This document shows positions 49,150 through 58,100 of a stretch of 64,000 bases of DNA, one piece after another. Under the pieces are notes generated by a model. It was not told where the DNA came from and searched no databases. It saw nothing but the letters and a program-made list of their open reading frames with translations. A program made the translations under genes and the position numbers. The stretch comes from Gemmatimonadota bacterium (lineage in GTDB: Bacteria > Gemmatimonadota > Gemmatimonadetes > Gemmatimonadales > Gemmatimonadaceae). Within the stretch, counting starts at the first letter, position 1. Each line of letters opens with the position of its first letter. The stretch is taken from positions 1-64,000 of the forward strand of contig JAZKBK010000003.1 in the NCBI GenBank assembly GCA_040388625.1, given 5' to 3'.

Positions 49150-50097
49150 ATGCCACGCGTTGAACACTGGTCCCAGCTCAGAATCGGTCTGATCGTCCTC
49201 GTCGCCATCATCGCTGCGGTCGCGGCCGTTCTGTCGTTCGCACGCGTCGGAGCGCTTCACGGCAAGACGACGCGTCTGTATCTGGTAACCGACATGGCAT
49301 CCGGCGTTCTGAACGGAACCGAGGTCTGGCTCGCCGGCAAGAAGGTCGGGCTGGTTCGCTCAGTGGAATTGAGGCCGCCGGCTAGCGATACGGCAGAGCG
49401 GATCGCGATCGCGATGGACGTGCTCGATCCATACGTCCGATACATTCGCCGCAACTCGGACGTACGGATTCAACCGGGCGGCAGATTGATCGGAAGTCCT
49501 GTCATCTATATCGAGGTCGGAACCGCGGCTGCGCCCGGAGTCGGCGCCGGCGACACGCTGCGCGCCGGCGCGCAGGTTCAGGCGCGGTCGGGATTGGCGG
49601 ATGCGTCGTCGCTCGGCGACAGTCTGACCGAAATCGCAGCGACTGCATCCACGATCAAGAGGGAATTCGACTCGACCGCGAACGATCTGTCCGGATTGGC
49701 CAGTATCTCCTCGCGTCAGGCGAACGCAGTGCATGTCGCGCTGGACAATTTCTCGGATCGCGCGCTCGCATCGCGTGGCACGCTCGCCGGTTTCGTGCGG
49801 GACAGCGCACGGCTGCGCGCGGAAGCATCACGCGTGAGCGCGCTGGCGGATTCAATTGGCATGGCCGCGAACAACGGTAGTGGCGAGATCGGCCGATTCC
49901 GGCGCGACTCGACGCTCGTCCTGCAGGCTCGGCAAACGCTCGTATCCGTTGCCGATCTGCGTCGCAGAGTCGCCCGCTATGCGGGCCGGTCGGATGAGGG
50001 GACTGCGCTCGCCGCGCAACTGGATCGCGCACACGCGCAGCTGGATTCCATAGTGCAGGACGCCAAGAGCCATCCACTTCGATACATCACGTTTTAG
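49150..50097 (+). CDS. MCE/MlaD-family lipid transport protein
   Basis: A 315-residue protein with an N-terminal membrane anchor (LRIGLIVLVAIIAAVAAVLSF) and one MCE domain (LYLVTDMASGVLNGTEVWLAGKKVGLVRSVEL, then VRIQPGGRLIGSPVIYIEVG), followed by a long helical region (residues about 150-310) likely forming a coiled-coil tube or needle. MCE proteins shuttle phospholipids between membranes. No MlaE/MlaF partner is adjacent, so it is an orphan here. It is followed by rho after 63 bases. Confidence 0.87.
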   Translation: MPRVEHWSQLRIGLIVLVAIIAAVAAVLSFARVGALHGKTTRLYLVTDMASGVLNGTEVWLAGKKVGLVRSVELRPPASDTAERIAIAMDVLDPYVRYIRRNSDVRIQPGGRLIGSPVIYIEVGTAAAPGVGAGDTLRAGAQVQARSGLADASSLGDSLTEIAATASTIKREFDSTANDLSGLASISSRQANAVHVALDNFSDRALASRGTLAGFVRDSARLRAEASRVSALADSIGMAANNGSGEIGRFRRDSTLVLQARQTLVSVADLRRRVARYAGRSDEGTALAAQLDRAHAQLDSIVQDAKSHPLRYITF

Positions 50098-50160
50098 ACG
50101 CGCGCTGCGTAACTCATCAGCGCTATCCAACACACGCACACAACACGTAAAGCAACTTTT

Positions 50161-51414
50161 GTGGAAATAGCAGAACTCAAGCGGCAGACAGTCGCCGAGC
50201 TGCACGGCATGGCCGACGGCCTGCAGGTGGAGCACTCCGAAGGGCTTACGAAGCCTGAGCTGATCCTGAAGATCGGCCAGAGCCTGCTCGATGCCGGCGT
50301 ATCGCTGCATGCCGAAGGCGTGCTGGAGATCCTGCCCGAGGGTTACGGATTTCTCCGCAGCCAGGACTGGAGCTATCTGGCCGGCCCGGATGACGTGTAC
50401 GTATCACCATCTCAGATCAAACGCTTCGATCTGCGCACCGGTGACGAGGTGTTCGGCGAAGTACGGCCGCCGAAGCCGTGGGAGAAGTATCTCGCGCTGC
50501 TCCGCGTGGAGAAGGTCAACGGACTCGAGCCGGATACTACCAAGACTCGCACGCCATTCGACTCGCTGCGGCCACAATATCCCGACACACGCCTGCGGCT
50601 GGAAACGGAGGACGGAGACCTCAGCATGCGCGTCGTGGACATCATGGCGCCGATCGGAAAGGGCCAGCGTGGATTGATCGTTGCGCCGCCTCGTGCGGGC
50701 AAGACGATCCTGCTCACCAAGATGGCGAACGCGATCTCGGAGAATCATCCGGAGGTTCGGATCATCATGCTGCTGATCGACGAACGCCCCGAAGAGGTGA
50801 CCGAGATCAAGGCAACTGTTCCGCGCGCCGAGGTAATCAGCTCGACCTTTGACGAGGGCGCCGCGCGGCACGTGCAGGTTTCCGACATGGTGCTCCAAAA
50901 GGCGCGCAGACTGGTAGAGGCGGGTCATGACGTCGTCATACTACTCGATTCGATAACGCGCTTTGCGCGCGCTCACAACACGGTCGCGCCGACTACGGGC
51001 AAGATTCTCTCTGGCGGCGTCGAGGCGACCGCGTTGCAGAAGCCCAAGGCGTTCTTCGGAACCGCACGCAACATCGACGGCGGTGGATCGTTGACCATCA
51101 TCGCCACCGCGCTCATCGAGACCGGCTCGCGGATGGACGACGTGATCTTCGAGGAGTTCAAGGGAACGGGCAACATGGAGCTGGTGCTCGACCGACGCAT
51201 CGCGGACCGTCGCATCTATCCAGCGATCGACATCTTCAAATCCGGGACACGGAAGGAAGAGCTGCTGCTGGATCAGAGCGAGATCAACCGTACGACCCTG
51301 TTGCGCCAGTTTCTGTCGGACATGCCCGAGACCGACGCGATCGACTTTCTGCTTAAGCAGATGGCGCGGACGAAGAACAACGCGGAATTCTTCCGCAAGA
51401 TGGCTGAAGGTTGA
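50161..51414 (+). CDS. rho: Transcription termination factor Rho
   Basis: A 417-residue RNA-dependent ATPase. It contains the N-terminal helical bundle ([18 protein letters not shown]), the cold-shock-like RNA-binding domain ([16 protein letters not shown] and [19 protein letters not shown]), Walker [13 protein letters not shown], Walker [18 protein letters not shown] and the R-loop/Q-loop region [15 protein letters not shown]. Start GTG 50161. The length is the compact standard form, without the insertions seen in actinobacterial Rho. Confidence 0.97.
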   Translation: MEIAELKRQTVAELHGMADGLQVEHSEGLTKPELILKIGQSLLDAGVSLHAEGVLEILPEGYGFLRSQDWSYLAGPDDVYVSPSQIKRFDLRTGDEVFGEVRPPKPWEKYLALLRVEKVNGLEPDTTKTRTPFDSLRPQYPDTRLRLETEDGDLSMRVVDIMAPIGKGQRGLIVAPPRAGKTILLTKMANAISENHPEVRIIMLLIDERPEEVTEIKATVPRAEVISSTFDEGAARHVQVSDMVLQKARRLVEAGHDVVILLDSITRFARAHNTVAPTTGKILSGGVEATALQKPKAFFGTARNIDGGGSLTIIATALIETGSRMDDVIFEEFKGTGNMELVLDRRIADRRIYPAIDIFKSGTRKEELLLDQSEINRTTLLRQFLSDMPETDAIDFLLKQMARTKNNAEFFRKMAEG

Positions 51415-51854
51415 CCGATTCAGCGCATCCTACATCACGCGGCCGATTGATGGCGGTCGACTATGGCGACAGACGCGTCGGACTGGCGATCAGCGATCCG
51501 ACCGGCACTATCGCATCGCCAGCTGGTTTCATCGAGCGTCGTGCGGGAAAGCGACCGCCGGTTGCGGAACTTGTACGTCGCGCCGAGGCGCTCGAGGCGA
51601 GTGGGTTCGTATTGGGACTTCCGCTTGACGGCGCAGGCGAGGAGACGGCGCGCTGTGCGGAAGTGCGTGTGGTAGGCGCGGCGCTCCAGGAACGCACCGG
51701 ACTTCCAGTGCGATACGTGGATGAGCGCTACACCACCGCCGCCGCGCTCCGCAGCGTGCGCGACATGGGCGGGTCTGTGAAAGGTCGCAAGGGCGACGTG
51801 GACGCAATGGCTGCCGCGTTGCTGCTGCAGCACGCGCTCAACCTCCCCGAATAA
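51411..51854 (+). CDS. ruvX: Holliday junction resolvase-like nuclease RuvX/YqgF
   Basis: A 147-residue YqgF-family RNase H-fold protein with the first catalytic Asp in [27 protein letters not shown] and YVDERYTT, and the final [17 protein letters not shown] Asp motif. TTG 51411 overlaps the rho stop (TTGA); ATG 51450 lies too close to the conserved strand. The family functions in pre-16S rRNA processing and possibly recombination. It is followed three bases later by mltG, as in many bacteria. Confidence 0.92.
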   Translation: MTDSAHPTSRGRLMAVDYGDRRVGLAISDPTGTIASPAGFIERRAGKRPPVAELVRRAEALEASGFVLGLPLDGAGEETARCAEVRVVGAALQERTGLPVRYVDERYTTAAALRSVRDMGGSVKGRKGDVDAMAAALLLQHALNLPE

Positions 51855-51857
51855 CCG

Positions 51858-52874
51858 ATGCAAGCCATCAGGCTCGGACAGTTTGCAAGATCGGCAGCCG
51901 TTGTGACCGCGCTCCTGTTGGGAGCGTGCGAAGGTCCCCACGGCAACGCTGTGCGCGTCATAATCCCTCGTGGTGCGTCGTTCCGCACGGCGGCTGATTC
52001 GATGGCGGCGGCTGGAGTCATAACGTCGCCGCTGGCGTTCCGCGTATATGCGCGGCTGAAAGGACGGGATCGCCAGATTCAGGCCGGCACCTACCTGCTT
52101 CGCCGCGGCACACGCTGGAGCGATCTGGTCGGCGAGATGAACGGCGGAGTGGGCATCCTCAACCGCGTGACGATACCCGAAGGCTTCACGATCACACAGA
52201 TCACTCCGGTACTCGTTCGCGCACTGAACACGACCAGCGATTCGGTCGAGGCAGCGGTTCGCGACTCGGCGCTGCGGGCGCGGCTCGCCGACCCGGCGGA
52301 AACGCTGGAAGGCTATCTGTTCCCCGATACTTACGTCTTCGCACCGGGCACTACCGCACGCGAGGCCGTCACCGAAATGGTGCGGCGCTTCGAGCGGGAG
52401 TGGAAGCCCGAGTACGACGCTCAGGCCGCTGCACTGGGTCGCAGCCGGCACGAGATAGTGACCATGGCATCGATAGTCGAGAAGGAGGCGCGCCTTCCGG
52501 AGGAGCGTCCGGTGATCGCAGCAGTTTATTACAATCGCCTCAAGTTCAACATGCCGCTGCAGGCCGATCCGACGGTACAGTACGCACTGGGCCGGCACAC
52601 GGAGCGGGTTCTGTATCGGGATCTGACCATCGACTCACCGTACAACACGTATCTGCATCCCGGGTTGCCACCCGGACCCATCGCATCACCGGGCGGTGCC
52701 AGCCTGCGCGCGGCGCTGGCTCCGGCAAAGGTGCCATTTCTCTATTTCGTCGCTGCGCCGGACGGACATCATGAATTTCGCGAAACGATGGCCGGTCACG
52801 AGGAGGCGAAGCGTGCCGTGCGGGCGGAACGCAATGCGGACAGCGCGCCGAAGAACAAGCACAACGCACGTTAG
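51858..52874 (+). CDS. mltG: Endolytic murein transglycosylase MltG (lipoprotein form)
   Basis: A 338-residue YceG-like protein that cleaves nascent peptidoglycan glycan strands. The N-terminus ends in LLLGAC, a lipobox with Cys24, so it is predicted to be a lipoprotein rather than a membrane-spanning protein. The domain has LEGYLFPDTYVF, the catalytic-Glu region VTMASIVEKEARLPEER and PLQADPTVQYALG, followed by SPYNTYLHPGLPPGPIASPG. It is adjacent to ruvX, a common order. Confidence 0.94.
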   Translation: MQAIRLGQFARSAAVVTALLLGACEGPHGNAVRVIIPRGASFRTAADSMAAAGVITSPLAFRVYARLKGRDRQIQAGTYLLRRGTRWSDLVGEMNGGVGILNRVTIPEGFTITQITPVLVRALNTTSDSVEAAVRDSALRARLADPAETLEGYLFPDTYVFAPGTTAREAVTEMVRRFEREWKPEYDAQAAALGRSRHEIVTMASIVEKEARLPEERPVIAAVYYNRLKFNMPLQADPTVQYALGRHTERVLYRDLTIDSPYNTYLHPGLPPGPIASPGGASLRAALAPAKVPFLYFVAAPDGHHEFRETMAGHEEAKRAVRAERNADSAPKNKHNAR

Positions 52875-52962
52875 CGATACGAACCCTGCAGCTGACAGAT
52901 CGATCTCCTGCATTTTCAGGAGATTGATTGCTCCCGCAACGAGCCGGCGCGTTGTCCGATCG

Positions 52963-53826
52963 TTATCGGCGGGCCCCCGTCTTGCGCGCGGGTGAGCGTT
53001 TGGCTTCCACTGCAGCGGCGTGTTGCCACGGCGCAGTGTCTCGCCACCGAAAGCTGACGTCGGGTGCATCGACGCGCTCGCCACGCGGTGTGCGCCTGCG
53101 TCGCTCCGGGGTTCGCTCGACCGTAGATGCTGCGCGCATTTCAGCACGCACGTTCGCGATCACGGGCGGTGCGAGAAACAGATCGACCAGATCCGGATCG
53201 AATTGTGTCCCTCGCCCATCGCCAATCACTCCCATGGCGACGGTCACGCTCCTGCCGGCCCGGTAGCGTCGTGAGTGAGTGATCGCGTCGAACGTATCGG
53301 CGATCGCGACGATTCGTGATGACAGCGGAATCGCCTTCTTTCTGAGCCCGCGCGGATAGCCGGATCCGTCCCAGCGCTCGTGATGCGCCACGACGCCCTT
53401 GGGCAGATCGGCGTAGAATGCCGCGAGCGGCTCGAGGACCTTCGCACCGCGCTCGGGATGAGTGCGAATCTCTCTACGCTCATGCCGATCGAGCTTGCTG
53501 TGATCGTGAATCACGTCGAAGAGAGCTTCGTGAATCTTCCCGATGTCGTGGAACAGGGCCACGCGCTCGACGACGCTTGCATCGTGCTCATCACAGCCCA
53601 TCGCATCCGCAAGAACGAGAGAATATCGCGCGACGCGGCGTACGTGCGCGCCGGTAATGGGGTCGTTTGCGTCGATTGCGTTCAGCAGCGTCTCGAGCGC
53701 TGCAGCACCGAGTCGCTCGAATTTCGCGGGCGTATGCTGCCGTTTGCGCAACGGCATGGCGGTGGCCGGGACGGCAGCAGCAAGTACTGCGGCAACATGG
53801 CGCGTGGTCTTTAGTGGTCGCTTCAT
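52963..53826 (-). CDS. HD-GYP-type phosphohydrolase
   Basis: A 287-residue protein with an HD domain of the HD-GYP class, which degrades cyclic di-GMP. Motifs are DPITGAHVRRVARYSL, ALFHDIGKIHE and HHERWDGSGYPRGLRKKAIPLSSRIVAIADTFDAI. There is no receiver or sensor domain. The N-terminus has a short hydrophobic, possibly membrane-associated segment, and the C-terminus is a basic tail. ATG 53826 is chosen because AGGAG lies eight bases upstream. It is divergent from the RlmI-like gene. Confidence 0.9.
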   Translation of the reverse strand: MKRPLKTTRHVAAVLAAAVPATAMPLRKRQHTPAKFERLGAAALETLLNAIDANDPITGAHVRRVARYSLVLADAMGCDEHDASVVERVALFHDIGKIHEALFDVIHDHSKLDRHERREIRTHPERGAKVLEPLAAFYADLPKGVVAHHERWDGSGYPRGLRKKAIPLSSRIVAIADTFDAITHSRRYRAGRSVTVAMGVIGDGRGTQFDPDLVDLFLAPPVIANVRAEMRAASTVERTPERRRRTPRGERVDAPDVSFRWRDTAPWQHAAAVEAKRSPARKTGARR

Positions 53827-53865
53827 CGATGCGGCTCCTAACGCAAGAATCATGTACTTTCCGGG

Positions 53866-55047
53866 ATGCCGTCAACTCGACACCGCCCCGCAGCGACCGT
53901 TTCAGCACGTGGCGCTCGACGGTGGGACTCCGGTCACCCGTGGATTTTCAGGAGCGACGTCGTCTCGCCGCCAGATTCCAGCGCCGGAATCGTCGAAGTA
54001 GGGGACCAACGCGGCAAGCCACTGGGCCTGGCGCTGTGGAGCCCTCGCTCCGAAATATCGCTCAGACTGCTGGACCGGGACGCCAGCGCCACGATTGACA
54101 GGTCATGGTGGAAGGCCCGGATAGCAGCCGCGAATGCACGCCGCGCGATACTGGGAGGCCGCACAAATGCCTGGCGCGTCGTGTACGGCGAAGGCGACGG
54201 CCTGCCATCGCTCGTGGTCGACAGGTACGGCGAGCACATCGTGACGCAGCTGTCCAGCGCGGGCATCGAAGCGTGCAGGGCCGAGATTGTAGCCGCTCTG
54301 ATCGATCTGTTCAAGCCGTCAGGCATTCTGGCACGAAACGACGCCGGCTCGCGGGAACGCGAGGGATTGCCGCGGGAAACAGTGCTGCTCCATGGCGACG
54401 TCCCGCAGGAAATCGAGATAGACGAGTACGGTGTGAGGTACCTTGCGGCGCCATGGATGGGACAGAAGACCGGGGCGTTTCTCGACCAGCGCGAGAACAG
54501 ACATCTGATCGGCCAGCTTGCGCGAGGCAGCGCGCTCGACTGCTTCAGCTATCACGGCTCGTTCGCGCTGCACCTGGCGCGCAATGCCGACACCGTTACC
54601 GCGCTGGACGCATCCGCTCCTGCGCTGGAACGGGCCGCCGAGAATGCTCGGCGGAACGAGCTGACCAATGTCGATTTCGTCGTTGCGGACGCGTTCGAGT
54701 ATCTGCGTGACAGGGAGCACGACGGAACGCACTATGACACGATCGTCCTCGATCCGCCTGCCTTCGCGAAGAACAAACCTTCGCTGCCTGGCGCGATTCG
54801 CGGTTACAAGGACATCAACATGAGAGCCATGCGACTGTTGAAGCCGGGCGGTCTGCTGTTCACCGCAAGCTGCAGCTTCCACCTCACCAAGCCGTTATTC
54901 CTCGACATGCTTCGCGCGGCGGCTGCCGACAGCGGCCGTCGCATGATCCTGCGAGAGTTCACCGGGCAGCCGATCGATCACCCGGAGCTCCTGACCGTTC
55001 CGGAAACCGGCTATCTGAAAGGTGCGCTGCTCGAAGCGGAAATTTGA
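53866..55047 (+). CDS. rlmI: 23S rRNA cytosine methyltransferase, RlmI-like
   Basis: A 393-residue protein with an N-terminal PUA-like domain (HPWIFRSDVV), a central domain (WRVVYGEGDGLPSLVVDRYG) and a SAM methyltransferase domain. KTGAFLDQRENRHLIG precedes motif I ALDCFSYHGSFALHLA and VTALDASAPAL; the catalytic-pocket motif is IVLDPPAFAKNK, with the Cys-containing FTASCSFHL. RlmI makes m5C in 23S rRNA; family assignment is strong, the exact site less so. Confidence 0.88.
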   Translation: MPSTRHRPAATVSARGARRWDSGHPWIFRSDVVSPPDSSAGIVEVGDQRGKPLGLALWSPRSEISLRLLDRDASATIDRSWWKARIAAANARRAILGGRTNAWRVVYGEGDGLPSLVVDRYGEHIVTQLSSAGIEACRAEIVAALIDLFKPSGILARNDAGSREREGLPRETVLLHGDVPQEIEIDEYGVRYLAAPWMGQKTGAFLDQRENRHLIGQLARGSALDCFSYHGSFALHLARNADTVTALDASAPALERAAENARRNELTNVDFVVADAFEYLRDREHDGTHYDTIVLDPPAFAKNKPSLPGAIRGYKDINMRAMRLLKPGGLLFTASCSFHLTKPLFLDMLRAAAADSGRRMILREFTGQPIDHPELLTVPETGYLKGALLEAEI

Positions 55048-55178
55048 AGTCGAGATGCGAAACCAGCAGTCGAAACACAACGGAGTGTCCAGCGCGTACA
55101 GAGCCGGCCTGCAAGCGGGTTTGGCATTCGTGCCGCGCCCCTTGCGCGCCGATCTCCCGACTCTAGCTTCAAGTGCGC

Positions 55179-55946
55179 ATGTCCAATCGGCCGCAGAGAT
55201 CGCTTCGCTATGAATACCAGCTCTACGTCGAGAATGAAATCGAGACGTACAAGGAGTCGCTGCCTCGTCGCGCACTCCTCAAACTCGGGGACGAAGCCGT
55301 GGGCGCGTTGCGTGACGAACAGCAGCTCGCGCTGACCGAGCTGGTCGTGTGGGAAGAGGTGGACCGGATCATCTCCAAGCGCCTGCGACTCGTCAGCTAC
55401 GAGACATGGCGACGGAAGCGGCTCAAGGATCAGCGCGAGCGTCAGCGTCCGGAGCACTGGGGATTCGCTCCCGACTGCGCGCTCGCACGCGAAGTCCGTC
55501 CACCCGCGGATTCCAACGTGCTCGTGAGCGGCGATGACAACGAGCGAGTCGCCTGCTATCTGGCCGCGCACGGCTATGAAGTGTTCGCGGTCGGCAACGA
55601 GCGCGGCGCTGTTCAGCGCATAGTCAACGCCGCCGAGGAAGCCGGCCTCTTGGATCGCGTACACGGCTACATCGCCGACCTGCGAGAATGGTCGCGCGAA
55701 GTGGAGCTGAGCGCCGTGGTGTGCTCACAGAGCGCCTTCAGCGGACTGTCCAGCGAAGAGCGGCGCGAGGCGATCCGCCTGCTCCAGGAAGTAACGCGCG
55801 ATGGCGGCGTGCATCTGGTCAGCGCGACGGATCACGATGAATCGACGATGCACGAACTCTCCGCACAGTATCGCGGCTGGCAGATATCGGTCGAGCTGCA
55901 CGGAAGCGTTCCGGCAAGTTTCGTGGCCAGAAAGGGCGCCGCATAA
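55179..55946 (+). CDS. Methyltransferase-like protein of unknown substrate
   Basis: A 255-residue protein. Residues 1-95 are helical and charged (EYQLYVENEIETYKESLPRRALLKLGDEAV). Residues about 100-255 have a Rossmann pattern with SNVLVSGDDNERVACYLAAHGYEVFAVGNERGAVQ, resembling TehB-like methyltransferases but with a non-canonical glycine loop (VSGDDNE). ATG 55179 has no evident ribosome-binding site; GTG 55173 is possible. It follows the RlmI gene by about 130 bases and ends near a strong terminator. The function is unassigned. Confidence 0.65.
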   Translation: MSNRPQRSLRYEYQLYVENEIETYKESLPRRALLKLGDEAVGALRDEQQLALTELVVWEEVDRIISKRLRLVSYETWRRKRLKDQRERQRPEHWGFAPDCALAREVRPPADSNVLVSGDDNERVACYLAAHGYEVFAVGNERGAVQRIVNAAEEAGLLDRVHGYIADLREWSREVELSAVVCSQSAFSGLSSEERREAIRLLQEVTRDGGVHLVSATDHDESTMHELSAQYRGWQISVELHGSVPASFVARKGAA

Positions 55947-55974
55947 CCGCGTTGCATCATCTCATGCGATGGCA

Positions 55975-56005
55975 AAATGCCCGTGTCAAATTGACACGGG
56001 CATTT
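55975..56005. terminator. Strong terminator hairpin
   Basis: Perfect 15-bp inverted repeat (arms 55975-55989 and 55991-56005) with core ATGCCCGTGTCAA and flanking A and T ends, 29 bases after the preceding stop codon. Confidence 0.85.
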
Positions 56006-56173
56006 GCGTTTCTGTGTGTCCATTCGTATCGCCGCTGACGCTCACGATCGGGCGCGCACATTCCTGAATCGTTCGTAAATCGTTGCGCCAGTGGCACTTG
56101 CCGCGCTCGAAGAAAGCCAGATCAGCGTGGCCCCTGCCGTGCTTTATAGAGGCGCATGAAGGAGGTAACCAGC

Positions 56174-56323
56174 ATGCCCAAGAACGTAGATACGAAGCGC
56201 TCGGACGAGCCGCTTGGCATCATCATATCGAGTGGCTCGCGTGAAGAGCCCACGCCAATCTTTTCAACCTACGTGTGGGGTCCAGCGCCGGATCCTGCAG
56301 ACGGCGCGTCGAAAGCCGCCTAG
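56174..56323 (+). CDS. Small 49-residue protein
   Basis: A 49-codon gene. The upstream sequence AAGGAGGTAACCAGC is a near-perfect ribosome-binding site nine bases before ATG 56174, and a terminator follows the stop. The product begins MPKNVDTKRSDEPLGIIISS and ends in an Asp/Ala/Lys-rich tail; it is soluble with a central IFSTYVWGP segment. No family is recognised. High expression is suggested by the strong site. It stands alone between two terminators. Confidence 0.7.
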   Translation: MPKNVDTKRSDEPLGIIISSGSREEPTPIFSTYVWGPAPDPADGASKAA

Positions 56324-56350
56324 ACGGTTGGTGCACTGATTACAGGCAAC

Positions 56351-56379
56351 AAAAAAGCCGGCTCATCGCCGGCCTTTTT
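56351..56379. terminator. Bidirectional terminator
   Basis: GCCGGC arms separated by TCATC, with an A-run before and a T-run after, between the 49-residue gene and the convergent H1-like gene. Confidence 0.85.
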
Positions 56380-56394
56380 GTTTGGTGCAACTGC

Positions 56395-56736
56395 TTACAT
56401 CGTGACTGCTGCGCCCGCGGCGCCGGCACCACTGGCCTTGCGACGAGAGCTGGACTTACGGCGAGAGCTCTTGCGCGCGGTCTTCTTGCGCGCAGCGCCC
56501 TTACGGGCGGTCTTCTTACGGCCGGAGCTCTTCCGAGCCGCGCTCTTGCGGGTGGTCTTCTTACGAGTGCTCTTCTTGCGCGCGCCGCCCTTGCGGGTGG
56601 TCTTGCGTGCGCCGCCCTTGCGGGTGGTCTTCTTGCGTGCGCCGCCCTTGCGGGCTCCCTTGCGCGCGCCGCCCTTGCGAGCGGTTTTCTTGCGAGCACC
56701 TGCTTTCTTACGACCACCCTTCTTCGCTGCTGCCAT
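56395..56736 (-). CDS. Histone H1-like Lys/Arg/Ala-rich DNA-binding protein
   Basis: A 113-residue, extremely basic protein built of repeats such as KKTARKGGARK and KKTTRKGGARK, closely resembling the C-terminal tail of histone H1 and the bacterial Hc1/AlgP-like proteins. There are no acidic residues. It is expected to bind and compact DNA nonspecifically. The repeats make frame-shifted shadow reading frames on both strands. It is monocistronic, ending at a bidirectional terminator; the 234 bases between its start and tdh hold the divergent promoter region. Confidence 0.9.
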   Translation of the reverse strand: MAAAKKGGRKKAGARKKTARKGGARKGARKGGARKKTTRKGGARKTTRKGGARKKSTRKKTTRKSAARKSSGRKKTARKGAARKKTARKSSRRKSSSRRKASGAGAAGAAVTM

Positions 56737-56970
56737 GATTGCATCTCCTATCGGAGTTCACCTTCCCGGCGTTCCCCCGGTGGGCCGCCTGGGCACAGCA
56801 CGCGGACTGATTCTGCTCGCCCGCGCCGTTACGAATTCAGCGCATTTCGCGCAATACGAATTCGTAACTACAAGAGAATATACGGATCGCGTATTTGCAA
56901 GGCAATACTTTAGTTACAGATTTCGTCGTCACCACCAAAGCACCACTCACCATGTTTCGGAGTTGAACGC

Positions 56971-57999
56971 GTGAAAGCGCTTGTCAAAGCTGTCGCAGGT
57001 CCGGGTTTCACCATGCGCGATGTCCCCATCCCGGAGATACGCGACGACGAAGTGCTGATCAAAGTTCGGCGTGCTGGCGTGTGCGGCACCGACGTGCATA
57101 TCTACGATTGGGACGATTGGGCCAAGGGCCGTTGTCATCCGCCGTTCACCGTCGGACATGAATTTTCCGGCGACGTTGTTAGTGTCGGCAAGTTGGTCAC
57201 AGACGTTCACGAGGGCGATCGGGTAACGGCCGAGGGACACATCGTCGACGGGCGCTGCCTGCTCTGCCGCACTGGTAATTCACACGTCTGTCCCTATACG
57301 AAGATCATCGGCGTCGACCGGGACGGGTGCTTCGCCGAGTACATCGCGATGCCTTCGACCAACGTCTGGCACCTGGACGATTCCACTCCGTATGAGATCG
57401 GCGGAATCATGGATCCCATGGGGAACGCGTTCCATACGGCGCTCACCGCAGACATTCCCGGCTCCGTCGTGTTCATCACCGGATGCGGGCCGATCGGCAT
57501 CTTCGCCGTCGGCATATGCAAGGCGGCGGGCGCATCGCGGATCATCGCGTCGGACGTCAACGAGACGCGTCTGGCGCTCGCAAAACAGATGGGCGCGCAC
57601 GACGTAGTTCATCCCGCCGAAGCCGAAGCGGCGGTCAAGGCTGCGACCGACGGACTCGGCGCCGACGTCGTGCTCGAGATGTCCGGCGTGCCCTCGGCGA
57701 TCCATCAAGCCTTCGGACTCGTGCGCGTTGGCGGCAGGGTTCAGATGCTCGGCATCCCCTCCAAACCGATCGATGTGAACTTTGCGACCGAGGTGATCTT
57801 CAAGGGGATCACCATCTACGGAGTCGTGGGACGGAGGATGTACGACACCTGGATCCAGATGACGCGGTTCCTCCGCTCCGGCGAGTTCGATCCGACACCG
57901 GTCATCACGCACAGATTCCCGCTCGCCGATTTCGATGCGGCAATCGCCGCCATCAAATCCGGCCATGCCGGCAAGGTCGTTTTCGAGATTGCGGACTGA
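56971..57999 (+). CDS. tdh: L-threonine 3-dehydrogenase
   Basis: A 342-residue zinc-dependent medium-chain dehydrogenase oxidising threonine to 2-amino-3-ketobutyrate. The catalytic zinc site has AGVCGTDVHIYDWD and VGHEFSGD; the NAD loop is ITGCGPIGIFAVGI. The structural zinc loop reads VDGRCLLCRTGNSHVC: the first of the usual four Cys ligands is Asp, leaving three. Start GTG 56971. Pairing with the kbl gene just downstream confirms the pathway. Confidence 0.93.
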   Translation: MKALVKAVAGPGFTMRDVPIPEIRDDEVLIKVRRAGVCGTDVHIYDWDDWAKGRCHPPFTVGHEFSGDVVSVGKLVTDVHEGDRVTAEGHIVDGRCLLCRTGNSHVCPYTKIIGVDRDGCFAEYIAMPSTNVWHLDDSTPYEIGGIMDPMGNAFHTALTADIPGSVVFITGCGPIGIFAVGICKAAGASRIIASDVNETRLALAKQMGAHDVVHPAEAEAAVKAATDGLGADVVLEMSGVPSAIHQAFGLVRVGGRVQMLGIPSKPIDVNFATEVIFKGITIYGVVGRRMYDTWIQMTRFLRSGEFDPTPVITHRFPLADFDAAIAAIKSGHAGKVVFEIAD

Positions 58000-58033
58000 C
58001 GCCCCGTGCATCGTGATCCCGCGAAAGCCATTA

Positions 58034-58073
58034 CAGAGTCGTCGTACCCGCGAAAACGGGCACGACGACTCTG
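58034..58073. terminator. Hairpin between tdh and kbl
   Basis: Arms 58034-58050 and 58057-58073 pair at 16 of 17 positions around a CGAAAA loop. Its core CCCGCGAAAACGGG resembles the other ATTCCCG elements. It could reduce read-through from tdh into kbl or stabilise the tdh message. Confidence 0.6.
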
Positions 58074-58100
58074 TTCGCTACCCACATCTGGTGATATAAA

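Noticed and set aside
56378-56974. A 198-codon plus-strand open frame
   Set aside because: It is the complementary shadow of the Lys/Ala-rich H1-like gene; repeats create open frames on both strands.
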